From Tritrichomonas musculus (taxonomy: Eukaryota > Parabasalia > Tritrichomonadida > Tritrichomonadidae), in contig JAPFFF010000056.1 of assembly GCA_039105265.1 (NCBI GenBank), positions 868,001-932,000 on the forward strand: 64,000 nucleotides of DNA. Direction: 5' to 3'. The position numbers and the translations under genes were made by a program. Of this stretch, positions 54,564 through 64,000 are shown piece after piece. The stretch's first letter is position 1. Each line of letters opens with the position of its first letter. The notes below the pieces were generated by a model, which had not been told where the DNA came from, ran no database searches, and saw only the letters and a list, made by a program, of their open reading frames with translations.

Positions 54564-56477
54564 ATGAAAAAATGCTTAAAATCATTAATAAATTATATAG
54601 ATAAAAAAAAGAACTTTTATGAAGCTTTTTGGACATTTCTAGGTTGCTCCGACGATGAAAATGGTTTTGCATCTTTACAAAAAGTTATTGATAATATGAA
54701 ACTTGTTGAAAGTCAGGAAGAAATGACTCATTTTCTCCAACTTATTATGAATATTGCCAGTTATCATCACAATGAGAATAATATCAATAATAAAATTATA
54801 AATATCATTGAATATTATAAAGATAAAATCAATCAAACCTTCTCTGATATTGAAATATTCGAAATATTTCAAAATAATAAATTGATTCTCCTATATCTTT
54901 TTGAAAACCAAATAATTAAATTTTCAGATCAAATATTTCAGAAAATAGTTAACATAAATGAACCAAATAAAACTCGATATTGCCACTTTTTCTATCCAGA
55001 GATAATTAAATTTATTGCCGATGAAGACGAAATAATACAAATTGAACAAGAACTTCTCACAATTAATTCAGACATATTAGTCAGATTTGAGGAAAACCGA
55101 AAAGAAGGCCAAAATGAATCATATATTTGTTCTTTGATACGTGAAGACTTAGTTGAAGAATTTATTGAATATCATAACAGGTCATGCTGTTCCCTGACAA
55201 GTCAAGTTAAATATTCAATATTTGAGACAAATCATTTTTTAATTGAGAATAAAAATACTACCTTAATTGAATATGCGGCATTTTTCGGGTCACTTCAAAT
55301 AATCAGATATATTCAAATGAATAATGTTGAATTGACGCCATCATTATGGATATATGCAATTCATTCAAACAACGCTGAAATTATTCATTTTCTCGAAGAA
55401 TTTAATGTTAAACCATCTTTTGAAGCATGCCTCGTTGAAGCAATTAAATGCCATCATAATGACATAGCCAATTATTTCATTGATAATAAGATGAGTAAAT
55501 TCGAGATGAATGAAAAACTGTTTTCTACTATACTTAAATATCATAACTATGCTTATCTGCCAACAGATATCAGTGGCAAGTATGAAATGTATTATTTATG
55601 CTATTATAATTATCGAACTCTTAGCAGATTATTTTTCAAGGATAAAGGAAATGATGCCGATGAGTTTTATAATTCATATAACAATGGAAAAATTAGTCAA
55701 AAAGAATTTCTTAAAGAGCATAATAAAATTGATAAAATAACTTTTCCTTTTTCTATAGTATCGATATCAACCAAAGCTTTCTATGAACTAAAATCATTAA
55801 GGCAAGTATTCATTCCTTCTTCAATAACTTTTATTGGAGAAGAAGCCTTTTGTTATTGCAAAAATTTAGAAAAAATAACATTTGAAAAAGAATCTTCCTT
55901 AAAAACAATCAAATGTGCCACATTTAAAGAATGTACTTCATTAAAAGACATTGAAATACCTTCTTCAGTGAATAAAATAGAACAGGATGCTTTTAGTCGA
56001 TGCAGTTCTTTATTGTCAATATCATTTGATATTCATTCATCTATTTCATGCATTGAAATGAATACATTTTATTTGTGCTCATTATTAAGTTATATAACAA
56101 TTCCTTCTTCAGTAACAAAAATTGATGATTTGGCTTTTTTTGATTGCAGTTCATTGAAGAAAATAATATTTCAACGTCCTTCTCTGATATCTTCTATTGG
56201 AAACAGTTCTTTCTGCTTATGCGCATCATTAACTGAATTATTAATTCCATCAACTGTGAAATTTATTGGAAAATCAACATTTTCCGCATGTTCTTCATTG
56301 GTAAAAGTGATTTTTGAGGATCCTTCATCAATTACTTCTCTTGGAGACTATGCATTTTGTAGATGCTCATCACTAATAGAAATAAATTTTCCTAGTTCTG
56401 TAGTGTCAATTGGACGATATGTTTTTAGCGGTTGCACAAAATTGGATAAAAAAAATATAAAGAGCATGAAAATATAA
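54564..56477 (+). CDS. BspA-like leucine-rich repeat protein with DUF3447 ankyrin-type N-terminus
   Basis: A 637-residue protein. The N-terminal half (about residues 1-370) is the helical ankyrin-type DUF3447 arrangement common in trichomonads (IEYAAFFGSLQIIRYIQMNN, YAIHSNNAEIIHFLEEFN). The C-terminal part (about residues 390-630) is a row of BspA/LRR_5 repeats with SSLxxIxIPSSVxxIGxxAF periodicity, for example LRQVFIPSSITFIGEEAF. No signal peptide is apparent, so surface exposure is not evident. The family is expanded in parabasalids and is associated with interactions or adhesion. The start follows a T-run and TTTATAAACA. Confidence 0.9.
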   Translation: MKKCLKSLINYIDKKKNFYEAFWTFLGCSDDENGFASLQKVIDNMKLVESQEEMTHFLQLIMNIASYHHNENNINNKIINIIEYYKDKINQTFSDIEIFEIFQNNKLILLYLFENQIIKFSDQIFQKIVNINEPNKTRYCHFFYPEIIKFIADEDEIIQIEQELLTINSDILVRFEENRKEGQNESYICSLIREDLVEEFIEYHNRSCCSLTSQVKYSIFETNHFLIENKNTTLIEYAAFFGSLQIIRYIQMNNVELTPSLWIYAIHSNNAEIIHFLEEFNVKPSFEACLVEAIKCHHNDIANYFIDNKMSKFEMNEKLFSTILKYHNYAYLPTDISGKYEMYYLCYYNYRTLSRLFFKDKGNDADEFYNSYNNGKISQKEFLKEHNKIDKITFPFSIVSISTKAFYELKSLRQVFIPSSITFIGEEAFCYCKNLEKITFEKESSLKTIKCATFKECTSLKDIEIPSSVNKIEQDAFSRCSSLLSISFDIHSSISCIEMNTFYLCSLLSYITIPSSVTKIDDLAFFDCSSLKKIIFQRPSLISSIGNSSFCLCASLTELLIPSTVKFIGKSTFSACSSLVKVIFEDPSSITSLGDYAFCRCSSLIEINFPSSVVSIGRYVFSGCTKLDKKNIKSMKI

Positions 56478-57584
56478 TTAATTATTGCATAAATTACTAT
56501 TTTTACCATTGAATATGTGATATTTTACTTTTTATACCTTTTTGATTAGATATGAAAAAAAAAAAAAAAAAATCTGAAAATGAAGAACATAAACATTCCA
56601 TTTTTTGTTTTATTTATTGTAGTGGATTTAAACTTGATGGAGAAAATATAATATCATTTATTCATTCCACTTTTGCACTACAACCCAAATGACAAGTTTT
56701 CCTTTTTATGAAAACTTTTTGATACAATTATTTTCTAATCAATTGGTTTACTAGATTAACAAGGTTAATTTAAAAAGATTTTAAAGAGTAGAAGACACTC
56801 AAAATTTTGAGAGGATATAATTAAAAAAGTGGAATGTCAAAATCAAATAAATTAACATAAAAAGTTGTAAAAATAAAAGTTATTTTTTAATAAGTAAAGA
56901 TGGATGATTCTGTTTGGAAATGGATGCTTACTTCCTTTCAAAGACATTCAATTTCATTTTTCTAAAAATTTGAAATCATTAACGATGTCATTTTGGCCAA
57001 TAAAATTTGATCTGTCTTCTTTTCTTTGAATGTTACAATGGCCACACTTCATTCGTCCATTTCTTCCAAAATGGAAATTATAAATATTTATTATTTTACT
57101 ACATTAAAATATGTATATCACTTATATCAAATCTAAAGTTTATTATTTAACTCGAGCTTGATCTGAAGCACAAGCTCTGAGCTTGGTTATAATTTCATTT
57201 GATCAAAAGTTTTAAAGAATCAATAATAAAATGAAAAGTCGGAATAAAAATTTAGATGTGAAAGGTGTAGATTTCAAGTAGATCTTGAATGTATTAAATT
57301 TTTTTATTCTACATATTTATTATTTTACTACATAAATTATCAATTTAATACTTTCTTGATAATTTTGCCAATTGTTCAAATGTATTAAATTAATAATATT
57401 AATTAAAGACAATAATTAATTTTAGGCAAATGAACAAATTCATTAATGAAGGGGAAAAATGGAAAAATAAGTTTAAATTCATTTTTCCATTGGAAAATTT
57501 TCCATTGGAAAATTTTCCAATGGAAAATTTCCCAAGTTTCCCAATTTTTTTTTCCATAAATATATTTCATTTCATTTTTTAAAA
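56478..57584. other. Intergenic region with palindromic TTTTCCATTGGAAAA repeats
   Basis: AT-rich. At 57480-57530 the palindrome TTTTCCATTGGAAAA and its inverse TTTTCCAATGGAAAA are repeated three times, about 60 bp upstream of the GTPase start, which could serve as a symmetric binding site. No gene was seen elsewhere in this stretch. Confidence 0.5.
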
Positions 57585-58853
57585 ATGCAAAATGATGAAG
57601 TAACAATCCTTATGATTGGAGACACTGGAGTTGGGAAAAGTTCATTTGGAAATATTTACTTAGAAAAACCAATTTTTGAAGCAAGTGATTCAACTGACCC
57701 AGTAACTTTAAAAGCAGATGCACAATCAAATAAAATCAACGGTTGCACAAGGTATGCAATTGATACAGTAGGATTCAATGATGGGCAATCAATTGATTCA
57801 GTTCAAATCCAGAATTTGGCCATTTTGATGAGAAATTATTTGCGTGGTGTCAATGGAATCGTCATAGTTTTAAATGGAATGTGCGATAGATTCTCACAAG
57901 GTGTTAAGGATGTTATAAGATTTTCATATAATGCATTTGGAACACGAGAAGCTTTGAGCCACATTTGTTTAGTTTTCACCAAATGCATAGATAAAAATTA
58001 CCCAAATCGCGATACTAAAAGAACAAAATACAGGGATTGTGTCAGAAAATACTTAAGTGAAATATCTGGAGTTCAACTTGACCAAGTACCTGAAATTCCA
58101 GTCTTTTTTGTCGACTGCTATCCAAGAGATAATGACAATGAAACAAAAGAAAACATGGTTCAATTCCATGGATGGGTTTGTTCACGTCGTCCTCTAAGTA
58201 CAAAGAAGTTTAAAGAAGCAGTTCAAATTCATGAAGATCGTGTAGAAGAAGTTCGAATGAAGGTATCTGTTGGATTTCAAACAAGAGGTGACACCACATA
58301 TGAAATATTTGAAGATCAAAAAAGATTTAAATATCTTGCAAATGGAAATGTGCCAGAAAGATTTACAAAGTGGACTTGCATTAAAAAATATGAAGAAGCT
58401 ATAAAAATAACAATAATTGAGAAAAGAAATGACGTTGATCTTGGATTCAGGTACAACAATGATGGATCAGTAAAATATAAAATACTTGTCGATCAAGAAC
58501 GCAAAATTGTTCGAGATCTTAGACTTGGACGAGATATTGATACAACTGGTTGGGTTAATATATCAAAAGAACGCAAAATAGAGGTAGCCCGCTGCACAGA
58601 AAGAAAAGAAACACGGCAAAGAAAATTTGAGAGAAAAACTGTTGAACATTATCAAAATATTTTTTTTGACCGTTCACGTGTAAAAATATATCATGTCACA
58701 TACACAGAGCAACGATCAATATATCAAGATTGTGAAGGTAAATGCAATTATTCTGATTGGTTAATTGTACCAGGAAGCGAAGAAACAAAAGAAATAAATA
58801 GTTTTATAGAAAACGGTTGGACTAATGGTTATAATAAAGAAATTGCTGTTTAA
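57585..58853 (+). CDS. AIG1/GIMAP-like GTPase
   Basis: A 422-residue protein. The GTPase domain (about residues 1-200) has G1 GDTGVGKSSFGN, G3 DTVGF, and G4-type TKCID (about residue 132), with the conserved VNGIVIVLNG between. The C-terminal half has two or three similar beta segments (VGFQTRGDTTYEIFEDQKRF and LGFRYNNDGSVKYKILVDQE) of unknown function. AIG1-like GTPases are multigene in trichomonads, and roles in membrane or immune-type signalling are known only from other eukaryotes. The start at 57585 follows a T-rich stretch with TTTCATTTCATTTTTT. Confidence 0.88.
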   Translation: MQNDEVTILMIGDTGVGKSSFGNIYLEKPIFEASDSTDPVTLKADAQSNKINGCTRYAIDTVGFNDGQSIDSVQIQNLAILMRNYLRGVNGIVIVLNGMCDRFSQGVKDVIRFSYNAFGTREALSHICLVFTKCIDKNYPNRDTKRTKYRDCVRKYLSEISGVQLDQVPEIPVFFVDCYPRDNDNETKENMVQFHGWVCSRRPLSTKKFKEAVQIHEDRVEEVRMKVSVGFQTRGDTTYEIFEDQKRFKYLANGNVPERFTKWTCIKKYEEAIKITIIEKRNDVDLGFRYNNDGSVKYKILVDQERKIVRDLRLGRDIDTTGWVNISKERKIEVARCTERKETRQRKFERKTVEHYQNIFFDRSRVKIYHVTYTEQRSIYQDCEGKCNYSDWLIVPGSEETKEINSFIENGWTNGYNKEIAV

Positions 58854-59185
58854 AACTATATAGTTCACTGTAAAACCTACCTATCAATAGGGAAACCCAC
58901 TTTTTTGCATTTAAAACATAAAAATCTAGTCCAAAATTAAAGTTACGGTGATGACTTTAAATTTATTTTTGAATATGAAAAACCTCTTTGCAGAATTTAT
59001 TTCTCCATATGTTTTACAAATTCATCAATCAGATCCAACAATTATTATTTTCAGATAATAAAGGTTTTAATTTATTGATTAAAAAGCACTTTATAATTAC
59101 TTTTTTAATATATTTTCTAAAACAAATAATAATGATGAATATTTTATTTAAGAAAAACAAGAAGATTATATCTATATATCAAAAT
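58854..59185. other. Intergenic region between convergent genes
   Basis: AT-rich. One hydrophobic open frame of 106 codons (58988-59308) overlaps the end of the cyclase in antisense and is not supported as a gene. Confidence 0.6.
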
Positions 59186-62100
59186 TCATTTCTTGAACTT
59201 CACAGTTGCAATGTAAGTCAGGAAAGTCGTGTCTTTATAAGTGTGTTTCCCATTTTCACGAAATTCTGCAGAAATAGATTTGAAGAGCAACTCGTAGCAA
59301 GGTCTTGAAAGATGAACGAACATTGGTAATCCTTTCTTCTTCAAGAAAAGTGCAGCTCCAACATCCTGTCCGAAAACCTCAAATGTAGGTCTCGAGATAT
59401 CAAGAATTCCTGCAACAATTGGACCACCTGTGTGAACACCGATTTTAATATCAATATTTTGATTTTGTTCTTTTTTAAAGTCCCAAGTAGCACGAATCAA
59501 ATCAAGACCGTAAGAAACCGTTTCTTTAGCATGATCAATTTGTTGAGGCGCGTCGTTAAATATCCCTCCAACAACCATGTAACAGTCACCAATGTTTTTG
59601 ATCTTGGTTAACGTTGGTCTTTTAGTTAACAATTGATCAAAGCGTGAAAAAAGATTGCTTAAAATGGCAAGAACACGATTCGGTGGCAAAGTTCGACACA
59701 AGTTATTAAAATTAACAATATCTGCAAACAAAATCGTAACATTCTGAACGGTGAAAGAAATGCTTCTTTCGAGTTTTGAGACTTGATTAGCAAGTGCTTT
59801 AGGGAGAATTTTAGAAAGAAGATTGTCAAATTTCTTCTTTTCTTCATTAATTAACAACGTGTAATTATTCGCTTCGGTTGCATCTTTACAAATCATGATG
59901 AAGATGCCATTCGAAAGCATCGATGATGCTTCAAGATAAATCGTTCCTTTAGTGTCATCTTTATAAGAAATCGATTTAACTTGATTAGCATTAATTGCAT
60001 TAAATAAAGGTGTAATATCGCCTGTAAACTTTTCAGAAAGGAAGAACTTTTTGATCGATTTACCAATGATGTCATTGTAGACGGATTCACCAAAAATTCG
60101 TTGAAATGATTCATTCCGATTTTGAACAATCATATCTGAAAAATTGGCATAAATAATCGCATCTGGATGCTTCTCAAAAACAAAATCACAAAATTCTTCA
60201 TCTCGATTAATCGTGTCTGATCTCAATGTTGAAAAATCGCCAGAAAGAAGTTTCATTATCTTGATATTCGCCATTATGTCTTCACTTCGACAATGAAGGA
60301 ATAAACAAAGAACTGAACGAATATGTCTTTCAATCAAATAAAGTTTGAAAAACATGCACATTTCAATAATAAAAGCAACAACTACCATCGCAATAATCGC
60401 ACCAATTTTGCCTTTCTTTCCACTATTCAAGTTATCTGTAATCGTTGGAATTATCGTAATATGAACAGGATAGAAAAAATCATTGTAAAGAGGAGATATT
60501 AATTCATTCCAAACAAGAGAATAAATAGAATTATTATAAATTAATGATCTAGTTATTTTTTTTTCATAAGGTAAAAGAGTGTACAAAATTATAGGCTCAA
60601 GTAAAGCAAAGGCTAAATCAACAGGATAACAAGAAAATGAATCTTGAATAGTAATTGGTGCTGTTTCAATATTATAACAATAATCAGTCAAATAATTTGA
60701 ATTAAGAACATCATTTTCAAAACTAGCTAATGAAGGTTGATTAAATGTCAAATTTCCATATGATGAATAATGGAAATATTCTCGACTTTGATTCAATTTT
60801 TGTTTTACTAAATACAAGAGGAATGTCTCATTTTGTGACTGAATCGGATAAGGTGAAAACTTCAAAAGTAACTGTTGAAGATTATTCATTGCTCCCATCA
60901 TCATTGAATAAGATCCCAAGAAATAATTAATGTGAGGAGCTGATTCTTTTAATGTTGTATTCGCACCATTCACAATCAAAAAGAATACAACAATACAGCC
61001 AATTGCACAAGCAATGATCCAAATCGTACCAAATGTTAAAATGAAAATATCTGACAGGTAACTGTCAGAATAAGAAATAGAATTAAATATCTTTAATGTG
61101 TTTTGTTCTTGATTATTCATCTCTTGATTGTTGTCATTATTGAATAAACTACTATTTTCATTGCCAAAGCTCTTATTTGTGTTGCCATTGATATTGGTAA
61201 GACTACTTCGTCCTTGAATTATACGATCACTGAATTTCGCTTTTCGATAAACTTTGAACTTTTCGGAGAGTTTCGAAACAGTATTTTTAGGAAGTGAAAA
61301 AAGACTTTGATAAGTTTCTTTTTTATTGCTGTTTATGATGATTATTTCAATGACCAAAGAAATCAAAAAGACGAGTAATTCAAAAGTTATTACACAAATC
61401 AAACAAATGAAAGAAATTTTCTTATTTTTGTCATAAATTTCATTAATAAAATCAGTCATGTATTTCAAGGCAAGGATAGTTGTTTCTGTTAAATTATAAA
61501 TGTTATTTGCTGTATTCAAAAAGATGGATGTGTTAATAATTGATGCATTAAAAGTTTCATTGCTTTCTTCAATCGTCTTTAAAAATGAACATTGTTGAAC
61601 AATGAAATCCATCAATGCTGTTTGTATTGACAAATTATCAGATGAACAAGAATCAGGTGAAACACAATAATAATAACTTAGTGCATTATTAAACACTAAA
61701 TCTTTAGCTTTTTGAATGTTGTCATTTCCTTGTTTAAAGGCTTGAAAAGAGCTGAATTCTTGGACCGAATCAGCAGCTGCCTGAACAATATAACGAAGTT
61801 GTTCAACTGAATCCCAACTACTACCGAATTGTTTTGGCGGTTTCTTCGTTATATTAGGAAGAATAGGGAAAACATTCAATTTTTCACCCATCGCTCTCAT
61901 TGAAAAAGTTACAATTTGATACAAATAAGATCGAATTAATGAAATGGCAGATAAAAATCCAAGTGGACTCTTCAAATCCTCAATGAAAATTTCTAAATAA
62001 ATCAAACCACCAATGCAAGGGATGAAGAAGAAGAAGAAAAGAAATAAAATTCGAGTGATTTCAGTGCATCGAACAGCCGGAATTGTCAATTCTTCAATTC

Positions 62101-63973
62101 GATTTCGTAGGTTTGAAAGTTGATCAATTTCATTCAAATCATCATTATCATGAAAATCAGTCGAATCTTGAAATGATGACTGATTAACACCGGAATCAGA
62201 CATTGTGTTTATATTCGAAAGTGAGCCTTTTATGTTGTCAGGAAGTAATTTAAATGTAGATAATCCATATTCATGAGCTTGGTCCTTAATGATCACATTA
62301 CCTAATCTTAATCTTCGTTTTTTCTCATTCATTTCAAAAACAAATCGAAAATCAGCTTTAATATTAGACAAGAATGATGCATACTCTTTTAAAGCGAATC
62401 GATTGTTCGGAAATTGTCTCACCAAATGTTTGTAATCAGCATCAGTTTGTTCAATCTCTTTAATTGCTCTTTTCGTTGAACTTTCAATATCACCGATGTT
62501 TCCTTGAATGACAACGTCCCAAACATGAAGAATTTTATGTTTAATTGTATCATTGTGACTTGAGAGACGGTTTAATTTGGCCTTTAATTGATTGGTCAAA
62601 TTCGTTTCTCTTGATCTGATGATTCCAAGTGTCTGCTCTTTAATACAACGAATTGTCGGACCATTTAACTTATTTAAAGAAACATTGAAATAAATCCAAA
62701 TTAATCGATTTGTTTCTTCTAAATAAATCGCATTAAATTTGGCAAAGGCAAAGTTGATTACTGGATCAGATTTCCATCTTTCAATAGCGAATTCGAAAAT
62801 TTTCAAATCAACACAAATTGGATGTGCATAAATGAATCCAACCAGACACAAGTTGAGGAAATAATTCTTAGAACGAACAATTTCTATAAATTTAGACATT
62901 TCTTCTGGATAAGAATCTAAAACCGCTAACAGCCTCATACGATAGCCTCGCAAAATTAAATAGAAAACAAAAGTTAACAAAACAAAAACAACCATAAAAC
63001 CGAAAACATAAATAAGCTCACCTTTTCTCTTCAGTGCAAAACATATCAATGTAAGAATACTAAATAATGCTGACGTTACCGAGGACGATAGAATAACAAC
63101 AGATGTGCTGAGATAGACAAAACCGCCCTGATAGAAAATTGAAGCAATTGAAGAAACATAAAAAAGAAATGTAAAACTTAGTATAACTATGGTCATAATT
63201 TGATTCGTACAGCTTCCAAATCCTATAAACATGTGCAAAAAAATGGTTATAAGAAAAATTTGGTTGCTGGGAGCTGACGTAAGCGACATTAGAGAGGCTG
63301 GACGGAAAATCATTGTTTTGCTTGTAATATCAAAAACTATAACGCAATGGAGGATGGTCATTAAAATAACCAAGACAAATAATATAATAAATTCTATAAG
63401 GGAGCGATTGAAGCTACCAAATATGATATCGCTAAGATAATCAAAAGATTGATAAAATGCAATTGGATGTAGAAAATAACCAAGAGTAGCAAAATCTAGC
63501 GCTATGTATTGGATAACAAAATTGGGAAGTTTGGCGTTCTTTTTAAAATAAATTGAGGAAAAATATAAAACAATTATTAATAAAACTTTCAATATAATAA
63601 AAATGTATAAAAAACCAAAACCAACAGTTTCTTTAACTGAGGGTGGAATTATAAGGAAAAAAAAGGAAAAAATATCGACGGTTAATTGTTGGACGGTGTT
63701 AAATTCCCAATAATTCAAATATGAAACTAAAAGTGAAGGCCCTAAAAACTGTAAAACTCGAATAACTTGCACAATTTTATTAACTAAAGTAAACCGTGGT
63801 GAAACACTGTATATATAATTAAATAACTGAATGAGATCTCCACGAATTTTTTTCGTAAAACTTTGATGTAGTAAATTTCCATAACGTTCTGTTGAATTCG
63901 TATTAAATGAGTCGTGGGATAAAGATCCACCAGAAACAGGAAAGTTTGGGACCCCATAAGAACTCTCAGTCAT
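59186..63973 (-). CDS. Large multi-membrane adenylyl/guanylyl cyclase, trichomonad type
   Basis: A 1595-residue protein. The N-terminal about 360 residues carry many membrane helices (for example FGFLYIFIILKVLLIIVLYF). A cytoplasmic helical region follows, then further helices near 635, 860 and 990 and a last one around residue 1195. A PAS-like segment (ANFSDMIVQNRNESFQRIFG) lies around residue 1280, then a coiled linker and a C-terminal class III cyclase domain: ILFADIVNF (metal Asp), IKNIGDCYMVVGG (second metal Asp), IGVHTGGPIVAGI. The usual V-N-x-A-x-R loop reads QDVGAALFLKK, so the Asn and Arg that help catalysis are missing. The start at 63973 follows CTTTATT. Confidence 0.9.
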   Translation of the reverse strand: MTESSYGVPNFPVSGGSLSHDSFNTNSTERYGNLLHQSFTKKIRGDLIQLFNYIYSVSPRFTLVNKIVQVIRVLQFLGPSLLVSYLNYWEFNTVQQLTVDIFSFFFLIIPPSVKETVGFGFLYIFIILKVLLIIVLYFSSIYFKKNAKLPNFVIQYIALDFATLGYFLHPIAFYQSFDYLSDIIFGSFNRSLIEFIILFVLVILMTILHCVIVFDITSKTMIFRPASLMSLTSAPSNQIFLITIFLHMFIGFGSCTNQIMTIVILSFTFLFYVSSIASIFYQGGFVYLSTSVVILSSSVTSALFSILTLICFALKRKGELIYVFGFMVVFVLLTFVFYLILRGYRMRLLAVLDSYPEEMSKFIEIVRSKNYFLNLCLVGFIYAHPICVDLKIFEFAIERWKSDPVINFAFAKFNAIYLEETNRLIWIYFNVSLNKLNGPTIRCIKEQTLGIIRSRETNLTNQLKAKLNRLSSHNDTIKHKILHVWDVVIQGNIGDIESSTKRAIKEIEQTDADYKHLVRQFPNNRFALKEYASFLSNIKADFRFVFEMNEKKRRLRLGNVIIKDQAHEYGLSTFKLLPDNIKGSLSNINTMSDSGVNQSSFQDSTDFHDNDDLNEIDQLSNLRNRIEELTIPAVRCTEITRILFLFFFFFIPCIGGLIYLEIFIEDLKSPLGFLSAISLIRSYLYQIVTFSMRAMGEKLNVFPILPNITKKPPKQFGSSWDSVEQLRYIVQAAADSVQEFSSFQAFKQGNDNIQKAKDLVFNNALSYYYCVSPDSCSSDNLSIQTALMDFIVQQCSFLKTIEESNETFNASIINTSIFLNTANNIYNLTETTILALKYMTDFINEIYDKNKKISFICLICVITFELLVFLISLVIEIIIINSNKKETYQSLFSLPKNTVSKLSEKFKVYRKAKFSDRIIQGRSSLTNINGNTNKSFGNENSSLFNNDNNQEMNNQEQNTLKIFNSISYSDSYLSDIFILTFGTIWIIACAIGCIVVFFLIVNGANTTLKESAPHINYFLGSYSMMMGAMNNLQQLLLKFSPYPIQSQNETFLLYLVKQKLNQSREYFHYSSYGNLTFNQPSLASFENDVLNSNYLTDYCYNIETAPITIQDSFSCYPVDLAFALLEPIILYTLLPYEKKITRSLIYNNSIYSLVWNELISPLYNDFFYPVHITIIPTITDNLNSGKKGKIGAIIAMVVVAFIIEMCMFFKLYLIERHIRSVLCLFLHCRSEDIMANIKIMKLLSGDFSTLRSDTINRDEEFCDFVFEKHPDAIIYANFSDMIVQNRNESFQRIFGESVYNDIIGKSIKKFFLSEKFTGDITPLFNAINANQVKSISYKDDTKGTIYLEASSMLSNGIFIMICKDATEANNYTLLINEEKKKFDNLLSKILPKALANQVSKLERSISFTVQNVTILFADIVNFNNLCRTLPPNRVLAILSNLFSRFDQLLTKRPTLTKIKNIGDCYMVVGGIFNDAPQQIDHAKETVSYGLDLIRATWDFKKEQNQNIDIKIGVHTGGPIVAGILDISRPTFEVFGQDVGAALFLKKKGLPMFVHLSRPCYELLFKSISAEFRENGKHTYKDTTFLTYIATVKFKK

Positions 63974-64000
63974 TTAATTTTTTAATAAAGAATTGTGAAG

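Noticed and set aside
58988-59308. 106-codon hydrophobic frame between the AIG1-like gene and the cyclase
   Set aside because: Overlaps the conserved cyclase end in antisense and has low-complexity AT-rich composition.

Overview
This window is AT-rich protist DNA, most likely from a parabasalid of the Trichomonas/Tritrichomonas type. The species is an inference: the right-hand 14 kb carries a typical trichomonad gene set (a BspA-like leucine-rich protein with a DUF3447 ankyrin-type half, an AIG1-like GTPase, a very large multi-membrane adenylyl cyclase with a PAS-like segment, ABC-transporter relics, an aquaporin), and the left 47 kb is a nest of Maverick/Polinton elements, which are very abundant in that group.

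The Maverick nest has three layers. Element B (14949-36448, 21.5 kb) is complete. It has long terminal inverted repeats (661 bp left, 780 bp right), 5'-AG...CT-3' ends and an exact 6-bp target duplication (AACCAC at 14943-14948 and 36449-36454). B sits inside the major capsid gene of element A and splits it. A covers 1-14948 and 36449-43823, and its left end is outside the window. A's right end (43823) abuts the middle of a protein-primed-type DNA polymerase gene belonging to a third element, C (43824-47085). The simplest reading is B inside A inside C. The right ends of A and C, plus a sequence buried in both TIRs of B, share the terminus AGTAGTRTATAYSAG.

A and B are independent, diverged lineages. 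Each encodes a family-B DNA polymerase, an integrase of the retroviral type, an A32/FtsK-like packaging ATPase, a double-jelly-roll major capsid protein, a small glycine/alanine-rich amphipathic virion-type protein, a NUMOD4/HNH-type endonuclease, and large fibre-like proteins. They also share two small unknown gene families. Only A has a recognisable Ulp1/adenain-type cysteine protease. The polymerases of B and C carry an OTU-like region and a zinc finger in front of the exonuclease, and B's polymerase also carries an HNH nuclease insertion. The genes are tightly packed, divergent pairs are 14-22 bp apart, and most starts follow a TTTATT-like box by about 8-20 bp.

Right of C (47086-50284) is non-coding AT-rich DNA with a 1.1-kb TIR element (47720-48841) and a GC-rich island. 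Then come an AqpZ-type aquaporin, decayed ABCB- and ABCA-type transporter fragments, the BspA/DUF3447 gene, the AIG1-like GTPase, and the cyclase at the right edge. No rRNA, tRNA or CRISPR array was recognised by eye.
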